This document shows, in pieces, positions 25,879 through 34,492 of a stretch of 50,802 nt of DNA. Position 1 is the stretch's first letter; the number at the start of each line of letters is the position of its first letter. The notes under the pieces were generated by a model. It saw nothing but the letters and a program-made list of their open reading frames with translations, was not told the origin of the DNA and did no database searches. A program made the translations under genes and the position numbers. Source of the stretch: Thermomicrobiales bacterium (GTDB lineage Bacteria > Chloroflexota > Chloroflexia > Thermomicrobiales > UBA6265); NCBI GenBank assembly GCA_030447415.1, contig JAUJOZ010000025.1:1-50802 (forward strand), written 5' to 3'.

Positions 25879-27429
25879 ATGGAGCGAACGGTCAGACGAA
25901 GCGGCACCCCGGGTCGACGCGCGCCGCGCCTCGCCATCGGCGGCATTTCCCACGAGACCAACACCTTCTCCCCGGCGACGACGACGCTGGACGATTTTCG
26001 TTGCCGCTCGTACCTGACCGGGGAGGCGATCGTCCACCAGGCGCGGGGTGCCCGGCACGTCCTCGGTGGCATCGTCGACGCCGCCGCGAACCACGGCATG
26101 ACCCTCCTGCCAACCCTCTTTGCCTCGGCGATGCCGGCCGGGATCGTCACCCGCGACGCCTGGGACCACCTGCGCGATCGGCTCCTTGGCCGCCTGCGAG
26201 CGCACCACGCCGGTCCCTGGGGGATCGACGGGGTTGTTCTGGCGCTGCACGGGGCGATGGTGGCCGAGGGACAGGATGACGCCGAGGGGGCGCTGCTGCG
26301 CGAGGTTCGGGCGACCATCGGACCGGACGTCCCGGTGGTGGCTGTCCTCGACTTCCACGCCAACGTCTCGGCGGCGATGACTGAGGCCGCCGACCTCCTG
26401 GTCGGCTACCGCGACTACCCCCACGTCGATACCTACGAGCGCGGTCGTGAGGCGGTCGAACAGGTGCTGGACCTGCGTGCCGACCGGCTCCGACCGACGA
26501 CGGCGCTGCGCCTGCTGCCCCTCTTGACGCCGCTGCCCCCCCAGCGTACCGACGGACCGGGGGACACGCCGATGCGCGAGGTGCTGGAGATCGCCCGCGA
26601 TCTGGAACGGCGGGCGGGGGCGGCGTCGGTGACGGTGGCCGGCGGCTTCCCGTACGCCGACGTCCCAGGTGCCGGGGTGAGTGTCCGGGTCGTCACGGAC
26701 GGCGACAGACCGCTGGCGGAAGCGGTGGCAGACCGGGTCGCGGCGGCGCTGTGGGACCGGCGGGAGCGATTCCAGGTTCGCGGACTCGACGCGGACGAGG
26801 CGATCGACCGTGGGCTGGCGGTGGCTGCGCCCGGCCGGCCGGCCATCCTCGCGGAGATCGCCGACAACCCGGGGGCCGGCGCGCCCGGCGACGGGACGAG
26901 CCTGTTGGCGCGTCTCCTGGCACGGGGCGTGACGGACGCGGCGCTCGGCACGATCGCCGACGCCGAGGCGGTGGCCGCGGCCGCTGCCGCCGGCGCGGGC
27001 GGGACGGTCAGGTTGCGGCTCGGTGGGAAGACGCCCGGGAGCGGCGGTCCGCTTGACGTGACGGCCCGTGTCGAACAGCTGACGGACGGTACGTTCACCA
27101 ACCGGGGCCCAATGGGCACCGGCAGTCAGACCCGACTGGGGCGGACGGCGGTGCTCGCCGCGGACGGGGTGGAGATTGTCGTCTGCGAGCGTCGGGTGCC
27201 GACGCTCGACCCGGAGTTGTTCCGCGCCGTAGGCATCGAGCCGACGGCGCGCCGACTGCTGGCGGTCAAGTCGAGCGTCCACTTCCGTGCCGCCTTCGCG
27301 CCGCTGGCCGCGACCGTGATCGAGGTCGAGACGCCGGGGCTGAGCGGCTCGGATTTGGCGGCGCTGCCCTACCGCCGCGTCCGCCGCCCAATCGCACCGC
27401 TCGACCACGAGGTGCGCTACCTTGATTGA
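25879..27429 (+). CDS. M81-family metallopeptidase (MlrC-like)
   Basis: 516 residues, ATG at 25879 after AGGGA. Relatives include MlrC, the microcystinase that cuts linear peptide fragments; most bacterial members act on unknown peptides or amides. Seen: LAIGGISHETNTFSP (conserved start with His/Glu), DGVVLALHGAMVAEGQDDAEG (metal-binding His), VAVLDFHANVSAAM (second His region), GYRDYPHVDTYERG, and a C-terminal half with DNPGAGAPGDGT and SSVHFRAAFAPLA. The length matches the family (about 490-510). No signal peptide. Its end overlaps the TTG start of the first amidase, implying coupling. Confidence 0.85.
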   Translation: MERTVRRSGTPGRRAPRLAIGGISHETNTFSPATTTLDDFRCRSYLTGEAIVHQARGARHVLGGIVDAAANHGMTLLPTLFASAMPAGIVTRDAWDHLRDRLLGRLRAHHAGPWGIDGVVLALHGAMVAEGQDDAEGALLREVRATIGPDVPVVAVLDFHANVSAAMTEAADLLVGYRDYPHVDTYERGREAVEQVLDLRADRLRPTTALRLLPLLTPLPPQRTDGPGDTPMREVLEIARDLERRAGAASVTVAGGFPYADVPGAGVSVRVVTDGDRPLAEAVADRVAAALWDRRERFQVRGLDADEAIDRGLAVAAPGRPAILAEIADNPGAGAPGDGTSLLARLLARGVTDAALGTIADAEAVAAAAAAGAGGTVRLRLGGKTPGSGGPLDVTARVEQLTDGTFTNRGPMGTGSQTRLGRTAVLAADGVEIVVCERRVPTLDPELFRAVGIEPTARRLLAVKSSVHFRAAFAPLAATVIEVETPGLSGSDLAALPYRRVRRPIAPLDHEVRYLD

Positions 27430-28426
27430 CCGCCGCGACCGCCGCGATCGTCGTGCCCAGGAGCGCCGGCTCTGGATGGCCGGTAGCCTCGCCGCGGCGG
27501 TCGTCCTGTTCGCGCTTGGCGTGCTCCTGGGCCGGCTGACTGCTCCGGACGCCGGAGATGAGGCCCCGGCGACCGTGGCGGCGCCCATTGCGGCCGCGCC
27601 GACGCCGACCACACTGCCCGCCACCCCCGCGAGTAGCGTTGCCCCGGCACCGGCCGCCGCGGGTCCGGCCGCCACTCCAGCCGGTGGCTCGCCTCCACCC
27701 GCTGCGGCACGGGCCGCCGGTCGGGTGGTCTGCCTTGACCCCGGGCACGGGGGGATGGACCTGGGCAATGTGCGACTCGAGAACGACGAGGTCGTGCTCC
27801 AGGAGAAGGACCTCACACTGCAGGTGGCGCTCGACCTCGAGCAACGACTCCGGCAGGCGGGGATTGAGGTCGTGATGACCCGGCGTGACGATGTCCGAGT
27901 CAACGCCGACAACGTCGACGTGAACGGCGACGGTGAGGTGGGCGAGGAGACCACGACGCAGCTGGACGATCTCCAAGCGAGGATCGCGATCTGCAACCTG
28001 GCCGCGGCGGATCTGCTCGTCTCCGTCCACTTCAACAGTGCTGAGAACACCGCGCTCGAAGGGTATGAGGTCTGGTACACGGCGGACCGGCCGTTCGGGG
28101 AACGAAGCGAGCGATTCGCCCGGCTGATGCACGACGAGCTTGCGGAAGAGATGGCGGAGGCGGGCTACGAGGCGTTCTCGCGGGGGTGGGCCGACGACAC
28201 GGTGGAAGAGGGCGTGGTTTCCACTCTCCGCAACTACGCCTTGACCGGCCCAGAGGTGCCGGGGAAGATCAACGAGCCGAGCGCGATGCCGGGGGCGATC
28301 GTCGAGGCGCTCTTCCTCTCGAACGACGAGGATTACGGCTTTATCACCTCCGATGGCGCGCTCGACGCCATCACCACGGCCTACGAGGACGCAATCCTGG
28401 CCTACTTCGCGGAATTCCCGGAATGA
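27422..28426 (+). CDS. N-acetylmuramoyl-L-alanine amidase, paralog 1
   Basis: 334 residues. TTG start at 27422, overlapping the previous stop by 8 bases, with GAGGTG 9 bases upstream; an ATG at 27476 is the alternative but cuts the basic pre-membrane segment. Cleaves the amide between muramic acid and the stem peptide. Order: Arg-rich cytoplasmic start, one membrane anchor (AAAVVLFALGVLLG), a Pro/Ala/Thr linker to about residue 98, then the Amidase_3 domain. Zn ligands: His in CLDPGHGG, Glu in EKDLTL, His in VSVHFNS; catalytic Glu in AIVEALFLSN. A DVNGDG loop is inserted after the second strand. Confidence 0.88.
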   Translation: MIDRRDRRDRRAQERRLWMAGSLAAAVVLFALGVLLGRLTAPDAGDEAPATVAAPIAAAPTPTTLPATPASSVAPAPAAAGPAATPAGGSPPPAAARAAGRVVCLDPGHGGMDLGNVRLENDEVVLQEKDLTLQVALDLEQRLRQAGIEVVMTRRDDVRVNADNVDVNGDGEVGEETTTQLDDLQARIAICNLAAADLLVSVHFNSAENTALEGYEVWYTADRPFGERSERFARLMHDELAEEMAEAGYEAFSRGWADDTVEEGVVSTLRNYALTGPEVPGKINEPSAMPGAIVEALFLSNDEDYGFITSDGALDAITTAYEDAILAYFAEFPE

Positions 28427-28481
28427 TCCGGCGGGCCGAGGTTGACGGTCGGGCGCGCGGTCCGACGGGCGGTCGCCGCGC

Positions 28482-29405
28482 ATGACGGCGACGCCTCCGC
28501 GGCGCGCTCCAGACGGCGGCGGCAACTGGTGGCTGCGATCCGGCGCGGTCGTCGTCTTCGGCCTCATCCTCATCGCGGTGGCCCTCGACCGGCTCGGCAA
28601 CCCCGACGGCGGCGAGGAGCCCACGGCGCTCCCGATCCTGCCGGCGGACCAGGTGGCAGCGACCCCGCTCGCGCCCGCCGCCTCGCCGGTGGTGCCGGCC
28701 GCGGCCGCAGTCGGCGCGCCGGACGGCCGGCGCGTAGTCTGCCTCGATCCCGGGCACGGGGGGAAGGACGAAGGCCACATCCGTCAGCAGGCGGACGGCA
28801 GTCAGCTGATGGAGAAGGATCTGACGCTGGAGGTCGGGCGTCTCCTGGAACAGCGACTGCCGGCCCGTGGGATAGAGGTGGTGATGACGCGGCGCGACGA
28901 CACCGTGGTCAACGCCAGTGGCGAGGACATCAACGGCGACGGCATCACCGCGGCGCCGGGCAAGACAAGCCAGGAGATGGACGATCTTCTGGCACGGGTC
29001 AATATCTGCAACGCGGCGGCGACCGACCTGCTTGTGTCGATCCACTTCAACGGCGCGGACAACCCGGACCTTGAAGGGTACGAGGTGTTCTACAACTCCG
29101 ACCGCCCCTTCAGTGACCGGAGCGAGCGGTTTGCAGAATTGGTCTACGAGGAGCTCGGTGAGCAGATGGGCGCGGTGGGATACGTGGCGAACCCACATGG
29201 CATCGGCGTGGAGGATCACGTCGTGACCGGACCGATCAGCGGCAGCCGAACGGCCGAGAGCCGCATGCCGGGGGCGCTGGTGGAGGGGTTGTACCTGTCC
29301 AACGACGAAGACGCCGCCTTCGTCCTGTCCGACGGCGCGCTGTTTGCCATCGCTTTGGCCTACGAGGAGGCAATCGCCCGCTACTTCGAGGAGTATCCTG
29401 GCTAG
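28482..29405 (+). CDS. N-acetylmuramoyl-L-alanine amidase, paralog 2
   Basis: 307 residues, ATG at 28482, 55 bases after paralog 1. Short cytoplasmic end, membrane anchor (SGAVVVFGLILIAVAL), Pro/Ala linker, Amidase_3 domain. Zn ligands: His in CLDPGHGG, Glu in EKDLTL, His in VSIHFNG; catalytic Glu in ALVEGLYLSN. It carries DINGDG at the same place as paralog 1. The middle loop is shorter, and a tetrad HGIGVEDHVVTGP replaces the long loop of paralog 3. Membrane-tethered peptidoglycan hydrolase outside the cytoplasm. Arose by tandem duplication. Confidence 0.88.
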   Translation: MTATPPRRAPDGGGNWWLRSGAVVVFGLILIAVALDRLGNPDGGEEPTALPILPADQVAATPLAPAASPVVPAAAAVGAPDGRRVVCLDPGHGGKDEGHIRQQADGSQLMEKDLTLEVGRLLEQRLPARGIEVVMTRRDDTVVNASGEDINGDGITAAPGKTSQEMDDLLARVNICNAAATDLLVSIHFNGADNPDLEGYEVFYNSDRPFSDRSERFAELVYEELGEQMGAVGYVANPHGIGVEDHVVTGPISGSRTAESRMPGALVEGLYLSNDEDAAFVLSDGALFAIALAYEEAIARYFEEYPG

Positions 29406-29454
29406 GATCGGGGCGGGCCGCCGTCCGTCCCCACCGTTCGCGAGGTCCGCCGTC

Positions 29455-30759
29455 ATGACCGACCGTTTCCAACGGACCGACGCCGCGCCCACTCCGCAAC
29501 CCGACCACCGCGCCGGTGACCGGGTTCCGACCCAGCCGGCCGGTCTGCCGGCTCGGAGGCGCGCCCGCCGGGAGATCGCCTCCGTCGGCGCACCGTCGAC
29601 GATTCCGGCGATCCCGGAGGGAGAACGCCGGCGGCTCTCGGCCGCCGAGCGGCGAGCTTTGCGCGAGCGGCGAACGCGCGCCGAGACCGGCGCGCCAGCC
29701 GAGATTGGCGCGCCAGCCGAGATTGGCGCGCCGGCCCCGCCGCGGCGGGTGCCGTCCGGGCCTGGCGCCTCGCGCCGGCTGGTAGCCCTCGGCGGGGTCC
29801 TCATCACGGGGCTGATCGTCCTCGCCTTCGGCGGGGGCCGGTTGTTCGGCGGGGCCGGAGGGAGCGACCCGAATCCGACGCCGCTGGCCGCCTTCGATGC
29901 CGCCGCGATCACGGCCCCAGCCGCGACCCCGACCGCCGGGGCGGACATCGCGGGGGCCGACATCACCGAGGCGGACGCCGCCGGGGCCGCGGCGTCTCCG
30001 GTGATGAGCGCGGCGCTGCGGCCGCCCCCTGACGGCCAGAACGTCGTCTGCATTGACCCGGGGCACGGCGGGCAGGACCCCGGCTTCACGCGGGAGACCG
30101 ACGGCGGGTTGGCTTTGGACGAAGCGACCCTCAACCTGCAGCATGCCTGGGATCTGGAAGCCCGGCTCAAGCAGCACGGGATCACGGTCGTGATGACCCG
30201 CCACGACGACAGCGACGTCAATCGGGCCGGACTCGACGTCAACGGCGACGGACGCACCGGAACCTGGGCGGAAGCGAAGGCCGACTACGACTTCGACGAG
30301 CTGCAGGCGCGGATCAACGTCTGCAACGCCGCGAACGCGGACTTGCTTGTGTCGATGCACATCAATGGGCACCCGGATCCGTCGTGGCGCGGCTACGAAA
30401 CCTGGTTCACCCAGGCCCGGCCATTTGGCGACGTCAGCCATCGCTTCGCGACGATCGTTTTTCGGCACGTCAAGCAGCAGATGGAGCTTGCCGGCTTCCA
30501 GACCGACGAGCGCGGGGCCAAGGACGACGCGCTCACGAACGTGCCGGGTGGTGAGGGGCAACTGGCGCACTACGTGATCACCGGGCCGGACGTCCCCGGC
30601 AAGGTGGTTGCGAGCAAGATGCCTGGCGCCATCGTCGAGACGCTGTTCATCTCCAACGACGAAGACGCGGAGTTCCTGGCGACAGCGGCGGGACACGACG
30701 CCGTCGTCACCGCCTACGAGAACGCGATCCTCCAGTATTTCGAGGAGTTCCCCGGGTAA
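29455..30759 (+). CDS. N-acetylmuramoyl-L-alanine amidase, paralog 3
   Basis: 434 residues, ATG at 29455 after GAGGTC, 49 bases behind paralog 2. The cytoplasmic part is long (about 105 residues, Arg-rich, with an AEIGAP repeat). One membrane anchor follows (LVALGGVLITGLIVLAF), then an Ala/Thr linker and the Amidase_3 domain. Zn ligands: His in CIDPGHGG, Glu in DEATLNL, His in VSMHING; catalytic Glu in AIVETLFISN. It has the same DVNGDG loop as its neighbours. The long basic cytoplasmic end sets it apart and might bind a cytoplasmic partner (inference). Confidence 0.88.
   Translation: MTDRFQRTDAAPTPQPDHRAGDRVPTQPAGLPARRRARREIASVGAPSTIPAIPEGERRRLSAAERRALRERRTRAETGAPAEIGAPAEIGAPAPPRRVPSGPGASRRLVALGGVLITGLIVLAFGGGRLFGGAGGSDPNPTPLAAFDAAAITAPAATPTAGADIAGADITEADAAGAAASPVMSAALRPPPDGQNVVCIDPGHGGQDPGFTRETDGGLALDEATLNLQHAWDLEARLKQHGITVVMTRHDDSDVNRAGLDVNGDGRTGTWAEAKADYDFDELQARINVCNAANADLLVSMHINGHPDPSWRGYETWFTQARPFGDVSHRFATIVFRHVKQQMELAGFQTDERGAKDDALTNVPGGEGQLAHYVITGPDVPGKVVASKMPGAIVETLFISNDEDAEFLATAAGHDAVVTAYENAILQYFEEFPG
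29691..29726 (+). repeat. 18-bp tandem repeat inside amidase paralog 3
   Basis: Two exact 18-bp copies (29691-29708, 29709-29726) with a diverged third copy before them; encodes the AEIGAP repeat of the cytoplasmic tail. Confidence 0.7.
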
Positions 30760-30809
30760 CGCGTGGCGGGCGTCCCTCCACCCGTCCAACCCCCGCCGCT
30801 CTGAAGGAG

Positions 30810-32483
30810 ATGCCCGTGGCCACGACGCCCAACGTCTCGATCGCCTCCGCCCCGCCGGATGCGCCCACCCCGGTCCGCCGCCCACCCGCCGCGAGCCGGG
30901 CCGGACGCCGCCGTGTGACCCGGCGGGCGCTCCTGGTTGGAGCGACCGGGGCGGGCGTCACGGCGGCGGGCTTCGCCGCGAGCCGGATCCTGGGCGGCTC
31001 CTCGGGGCGACGGCCGCCGGCGCCGAAGGGGCTCGCCGCCGGTCCTGCTCCGGCGCCCGCCAATTCGGTGGCTCCCACCGCGGGAACCTGGGCGGCGGTG
31101 CCTTCGGCGCCCATCATGCAGGTGTCGCCGCCGGTCCCCCGCGGGGTTGGCGGACAGGCCGCCGCGACGGTGCCCGAGGGGATGGCGCTGGTGACATCGC
31201 CGCGGCTGCCGCTGTTCGGCGTGGGACCCGAGGATCCGACGCGTCTGCTGGCCGGGGAGGTTGTCGACTGGCGTGCGGTGGGGTCGGCGGTCGCACTGCC
31301 GGTCGAGCCGCTTGCCCTGGTGGGAGAGGAGGCGGGGACGGCGGCCGTAGCGACCTTCCCCGACTACGAGGCACTGGTCGACGGACTGGGCGAGCGACCG
31401 GGCGGGGTCGCTCTGGTGCCGCTGGCCGACATCGACTTCCGCGTCAACGTCCTGTCGGTCGGCGGACGCGACCCGCTACGAGAGGGCGATGTCGGCGGGG
31501 AGCCGACCGTGCGGATCGGCGTCGTCGGCGACATCGTGCCGGGGCGCAATGTCCACTACAAGATGGCGGAGTACGGCGACTTTACCCGGCCATTCCACAA
31601 GGTGGCCGGCATCCTATCGTCGTTCGACGTGGCGATCGCCAACCTGGAAGGAAACCTGTCGGACTCGCTGCTCCAGCCGGCCGACACCCACTCCTTCACC
31701 TTCGTCTCCAGCCCGGCGATGATCGAGGGTTTCAAGCTGGCGGGGCTCGACGCCGTCACGCTCGCCAACAACCACTCCCACTGGAATAGCGAGGGTTGGG
31801 GCGCCCAGGGACTGCTCGACACGATGGCCGCGCTGGAGGCCGCCGAGTTCCCCTTCTTCGGCGCTGGGCGCGACGTGGACGAGGCCCGCCGCCGCTGGAC
31901 CACCACCGTCGGCGACACGACCATCGCCTTCCTCGGGATCGACGGCGTGACGGGCAACCGAGACTACCCGGAGCAGAGCAAGGAGATGGGCGTCGTCGGC
32001 GCGGAATGGGCGGCGGGGGACGGCGCGCCGGGAACGAACCCGTACGCCAGCGACCTGTTCCTGGCCGACATCGCCGCCGCCAGCGAAGCCGCCGACATCG
32101 TCATCCCCTACTTTCACCTGGGCGAGGAGTATGTCGGGATCCCACCCGAGTGGGTGGTGGCCGGGATGCGATCGGCGATCGACGCGGGGGCGACGCTGGT
32201 GGTGACGAACCACCCGCACGTCGCGGGAGCGATGGAGGTTTACGCCGGCCGGCCGATCGTCTACTCACCCGGCAACTTCATCTTCGACCAGATGTTCAGC
32301 GTGGAGGTTCGATCCGGCTTCATCCTGGACTTGACGCTCCGCGGCGACCGAGTCGTCGGTCTGCGCTGTCACGGCGTGGAAATCGAGGACTTTCACCAGC
32401 CGCGCCTGATGACGGCGGGTGAGCAGGCGGCTTTGATGGATCGCTTCTGGGCGAACACGGACCGGCTAGCGGCTAGGGGCTAG
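30810..32483 (+). CDS. Tat-exported CapA-like (poly-gamma-glutamate synthesis type) protein
   Basis: 557 residues, start at 30810 behind AAGGAG. Twin-arginine signal RRRVTRRALLVGATGAG (33-49), then a Pro/Ala linker and a poorly conserved region to about 230 with a possible inactive lobe. The C-terminal CapA domain belongs to the calcineurin-like metallophosphatase fold: VGDIVPGR, IANLEGNLSD, LANNHSHWNSEG, YFHLGEEY, TNHPHVAGAMEVY, SPGNFIFDQ. CapA homologues take part in polyglutamate capsule or other envelope polymer handling; no capB/capC genes are in this window, so the substrate is open. Follows the amidases on the same strand, 50 bases apart. Confidence 0.82.
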   Translation: MPVATTPNVSIASAPPDAPTPVRRPPAASRAGRRRVTRRALLVGATGAGVTAAGFAASRILGGSSGRRPPAPKGLAAGPAPAPANSVAPTAGTWAAVPSAPIMQVSPPVPRGVGGQAAATVPEGMALVTSPRLPLFGVGPEDPTRLLAGEVVDWRAVGSAVALPVEPLALVGEEAGTAAVATFPDYEALVDGLGERPGGVALVPLADIDFRVNVLSVGGRDPLREGDVGGEPTVRIGVVGDIVPGRNVHYKMAEYGDFTRPFHKVAGILSSFDVAIANLEGNLSDSLLQPADTHSFTFVSSPAMIEGFKLAGLDAVTLANNHSHWNSEGWGAQGLLDTMAALEAAEFPFFGAGRDVDEARRRWTTTVGDTTIAFLGIDGVTGNRDYPEQSKEMGVVGAEWAAGDGAPGTNPYASDLFLADIAAASEAADIVIPYFHLGEEYVGIPPEWVVAGMRSAIDAGATLVVTNHPHVAGAMEVYAGRPIVYSPGNFIFDQMFSVEVRSGFILDLTLRGDRVVGLRCHGVEIEDFHQPRLMTAGEQAALMDRFWANTDRLAARG

Positions 32484-32677
32484 GGGCTGGTGCCTGGACG
32501 CTGGGCGGGGACGTGAGGGGAACCAGTTGACACCGCCCAGCTGTTGGGATTTACGGGTATGGCAAGCGGGAATGGATGGGGAGATCGACCGTATCCTGGA
32601 GAACGTCGCCTCCCTGGGTAAGCAACTCTCCCGCCTGCGCCGGGCACGAGTGAACACATCGTAGCCCCTAGCCCCTA
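32474..32677. repeat. Inverted repeat enclosing a small open frame
   Basis: TAGGGGCTAGGGGCT (32474-32488) recurs as its exact complement at 32663-32677, 174 bases apart. The left arm lies over the capA stop within GGCTAGG heptamer repeats. Confidence 0.55.
32572..32664 (+). CDS. Possible 30-residue helical peptide
   Basis: ATG at 32572 to TAG at 32662-32664 between the inverted repeat arms. It encodes an amphipathic, coiled-coil-like peptide (IDRILENVASLGKQLSRLRR). Weak ribosome site (AGCGGG). It may be a genuine small protein or the relic of a larger gene. Confidence 0.2.
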   Translation: MDGEIDRILENVASLGKQLSRLRRARVNTS

Positions 32678-32693
32678 AACCTCCAGCCCCACC

Positions 32694-33086
32694 CTACGAC
32701 CGGACGATCACCTTCCCTCCGCGTGCGACGATCAGGTACTCGCCCGTGCCGCGTCGGAACTGGACCTCGACGTCGGGGACCAAGTCGACGGTAGCGACGT
32801 CCGTGAAGACGACGGTGGCCGAGCCGCCGACCGCGTCGACGCGACGCAGCGAGGGCCAAAGGGTCAGCATCGCGGCCGGTCGGTCGTTGGCGCCGGGCAC
32901 CAGGAGTTGGTAGACCGCGGCGCCCGGGAGCTGAAACGGGGCGAGTCCGGCGGCGACCCCGAGCGTTTCGGCGATCAGGTCGATGCTCTGCGCGTCGTAC
33001 GGCAGGCGCCGGATGCGGCTCGACCGGGGAAGGCCAACGTCCTGGGTCACGGGCGCGGCCCCTTCCTCCGGTTCGCGGTCGGTCAT
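32694..33086 (-). CDS. Conserved hypothetical protein
   Basis: 130 residues. ATG at 33086 is chosen because the protein pattern starts near there; the frame upstream is non-coding-like and overlaps the threonine dehydratase region. Contains DAQSIDLIAETLGVAAGLAP followed by a beta-rich half (YQLLVPGANDRPAAMLTLWPSLRRVDAVG, VVFTDVATVDLVPDVEVQFRRG, YLIVARGGKVIVR). No signal peptide, membrane segment or catalytic motif. I do not recognise it. Convergent with the capA-like gene. Confidence 0.55.
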   Translation of the reverse strand: MTDREPEEGAAPVTQDVGLPRSSRIRRLPYDAQSIDLIAETLGVAAGLAPFQLPGAAVYQLLVPGANDRPAAMLTLWPSLRRVDAVGGSATVVFTDVATVDLVPDVEVQFRRGTGEYLIVARGGKVIVRS

Positions 33087-33356
33087 TGCTCGCGGATCCT
33101 CCAGCACGGCCCACGGCCCTGAACCGAGCTCACTCTTCCAACGTTGGAGGCGGGGCGTATGGTCGGGGGCATGGCAAGCTCGGACCGCCGGCGCCACCGC
33201 GACATCCCGCGGCCGGTGGCACCGGTGGCACAGGCGACCAACCGTCGGCCAGCCGGCGAGGCGGCCAATGCACGATATCCGAGGGGGCAGCGGACCGCTA
33301 TACTCGCCGCACTCATCCGTCCACCACTCCGCCGCCTGACGTCCCGAGGACCGACG

Positions 33357-34406
33357 ATGGCTGACACCCGAGACCCCGGTCCCGCCGCGGCGGCGATCGT
33401 CACGGCGGCGGACCCGGAGCCGAAGGCGGCGCTGGCACCGGAGCCGGAGACCCCGCGCGCCGTCTCGCTGGCGGACGTCGAGGCGGCGCGCGCCCGGATC
33501 GCTCCGCACGTGCACCGGACGCCGCTGCTGGGCTCCTCCACGCTCGGGCGGATGACCGGGACAGTCCTCGGACTCAAGGCGGAGAACCTCCAGCGGACCG
33601 GGTCGTTCAAGGCGCGGGGTGCGCTCAACGCCGTGCTCCAACTCTCACCGGAGCAGCGCGCGCGCGGCATCGTCACGCTCTCGGCCGGAAACCACGGGCA
33701 GGGACTGGCCTATGCCGCCGCGCTGATGGGGGTTCGCTGCGTCGTCTTCATGCCGGAGAACGCAACCCCGACCAAAGTGGAGGCGATCAAGGGGTACGGC
33801 GCTGTGGCGCGGTTCGCCCCTTCGATGGAGACGCTCTTCGCGGAGATGGAGGCGTACCGGGCGACGCACGGTCTCCACTTCGTCCATCCGTTCGCCGACC
33901 CGGCGATCGTGGCCGGCCAGGGGACGGTCGGGCTGGAGATCCTGGAGGATTGCCCAGACGTGGAAGCAGCGGTGGTCTGCGTCGGCGGGGGCGGGTTGCT
34001 GGCGGGGATGGCGTTGGCGATCAAGGCCCGTCGGCCGGGGGTGCGGGTGATCGGGGTCGAGCCAGAAGGGGCGGCCGCGGTATCGCGCAGCCTAGCGGCC
34101 GGTCGACCGGTGACGCTGGAGCGAATCGAGACGGTCGCCGACGGGCTGGCCGCGCCGTTCGCGGCGGCGTTGACACAGGAGGTGATCGAGCGCCACGTCG
34201 ACGAGGTGGTGCTTGTCACGGACGACGAGATCGTCGAGGCGATGGGCCTGATTCTGGAGCGGACCAAGTTGCTGGTGGAGCCGGCCGGGGCTGCCGCGGT
34301 GGCTGGACTCCTGAGCGGCAAGGCCCGCGTGCCTCGCGGCGCCCGCGTTGTCGCCACGCTGAGCGGGGGCAACGTCGACAGGGACAAGCTGAAGCGCCTG
34401 CTGTAA
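33357..34406 (+). CDS. Threonine/serine dehydratase (threonine ammonia-lyase)
   Basis: 349 residues. ATG at 33357 after GAGGA; longer starts would run back over the neighbouring gene. PLP enzyme turning threonine to 2-oxobutyrate and ammonia. Seen: a 35-residue Pro/Ala start, RIAPHVHRTPLLGSSTLG, PLP Lys 85 in TGSFKARGA, SAGNHGQGLAYAAALMG, the Gly phosphate loop CVGGGGLLAG, and a Ser/Gly end LSGGNVD. No ACT domain follows, so it matches the short catabolic (TdcB-like) form rather than the isoleucine-inhibited IlvA. A TATACT box at 33299-33304 may be its -10. A strong terminator follows. Confidence 0.88.
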   Translation: MADTRDPGPAAAAIVTAADPEPKAALAPEPETPRAVSLADVEAARARIAPHVHRTPLLGSSTLGRMTGTVLGLKAENLQRTGSFKARGALNAVLQLSPEQRARGIVTLSAGNHGQGLAYAAALMGVRCVVFMPENATPTKVEAIKGYGAVARFAPSMETLFAEMEAYRATHGLHFVHPFADPAIVAGQGTVGLEILEDCPDVEAAVVCVGGGGLLAGMALAIKARRPGVRVIGVEPEGAAAVSRSLAAGRPVTLERIETVADGLAAPFAAALTQEVIERHVDEVVLVTDDEIVEAMGLILERTKLLVEPAGAAAVAGLLSGKARVPRGARVVATLSGGNVDRDKLKRLL

Positions 34407-34414
34407 CGGAGACC

Positions 34415-34462
34415 GCAGAAACGGCGGGGGCGGGCTTGGAAGTCCGCCCCCGTCGTTTCTGC
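34415..34462. terminator. Bidirectional hairpin terminator
   Basis: A 19-20 bp stem with one mismatch (GCAGAAACGGCGGGGGCGG against its near-complement) sits between the convergent dehydratase and cupredoxin genes. Each arm starts with an A/T-richer GCAGAAACG / CGTTTCTGC end. Confidence 0.7.
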
Positions 34463-34492
34463 CAGCGGCCGAAGCACCCCGATGCTCTCTGC

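Noticed and set aside
25867..30885. Very long minus-strand frames opposite the peptidase and amidase genes
   Set aside because: Arg/Pro-rich, no motifs. Every amidase catalytic motif lies on the plus strand.
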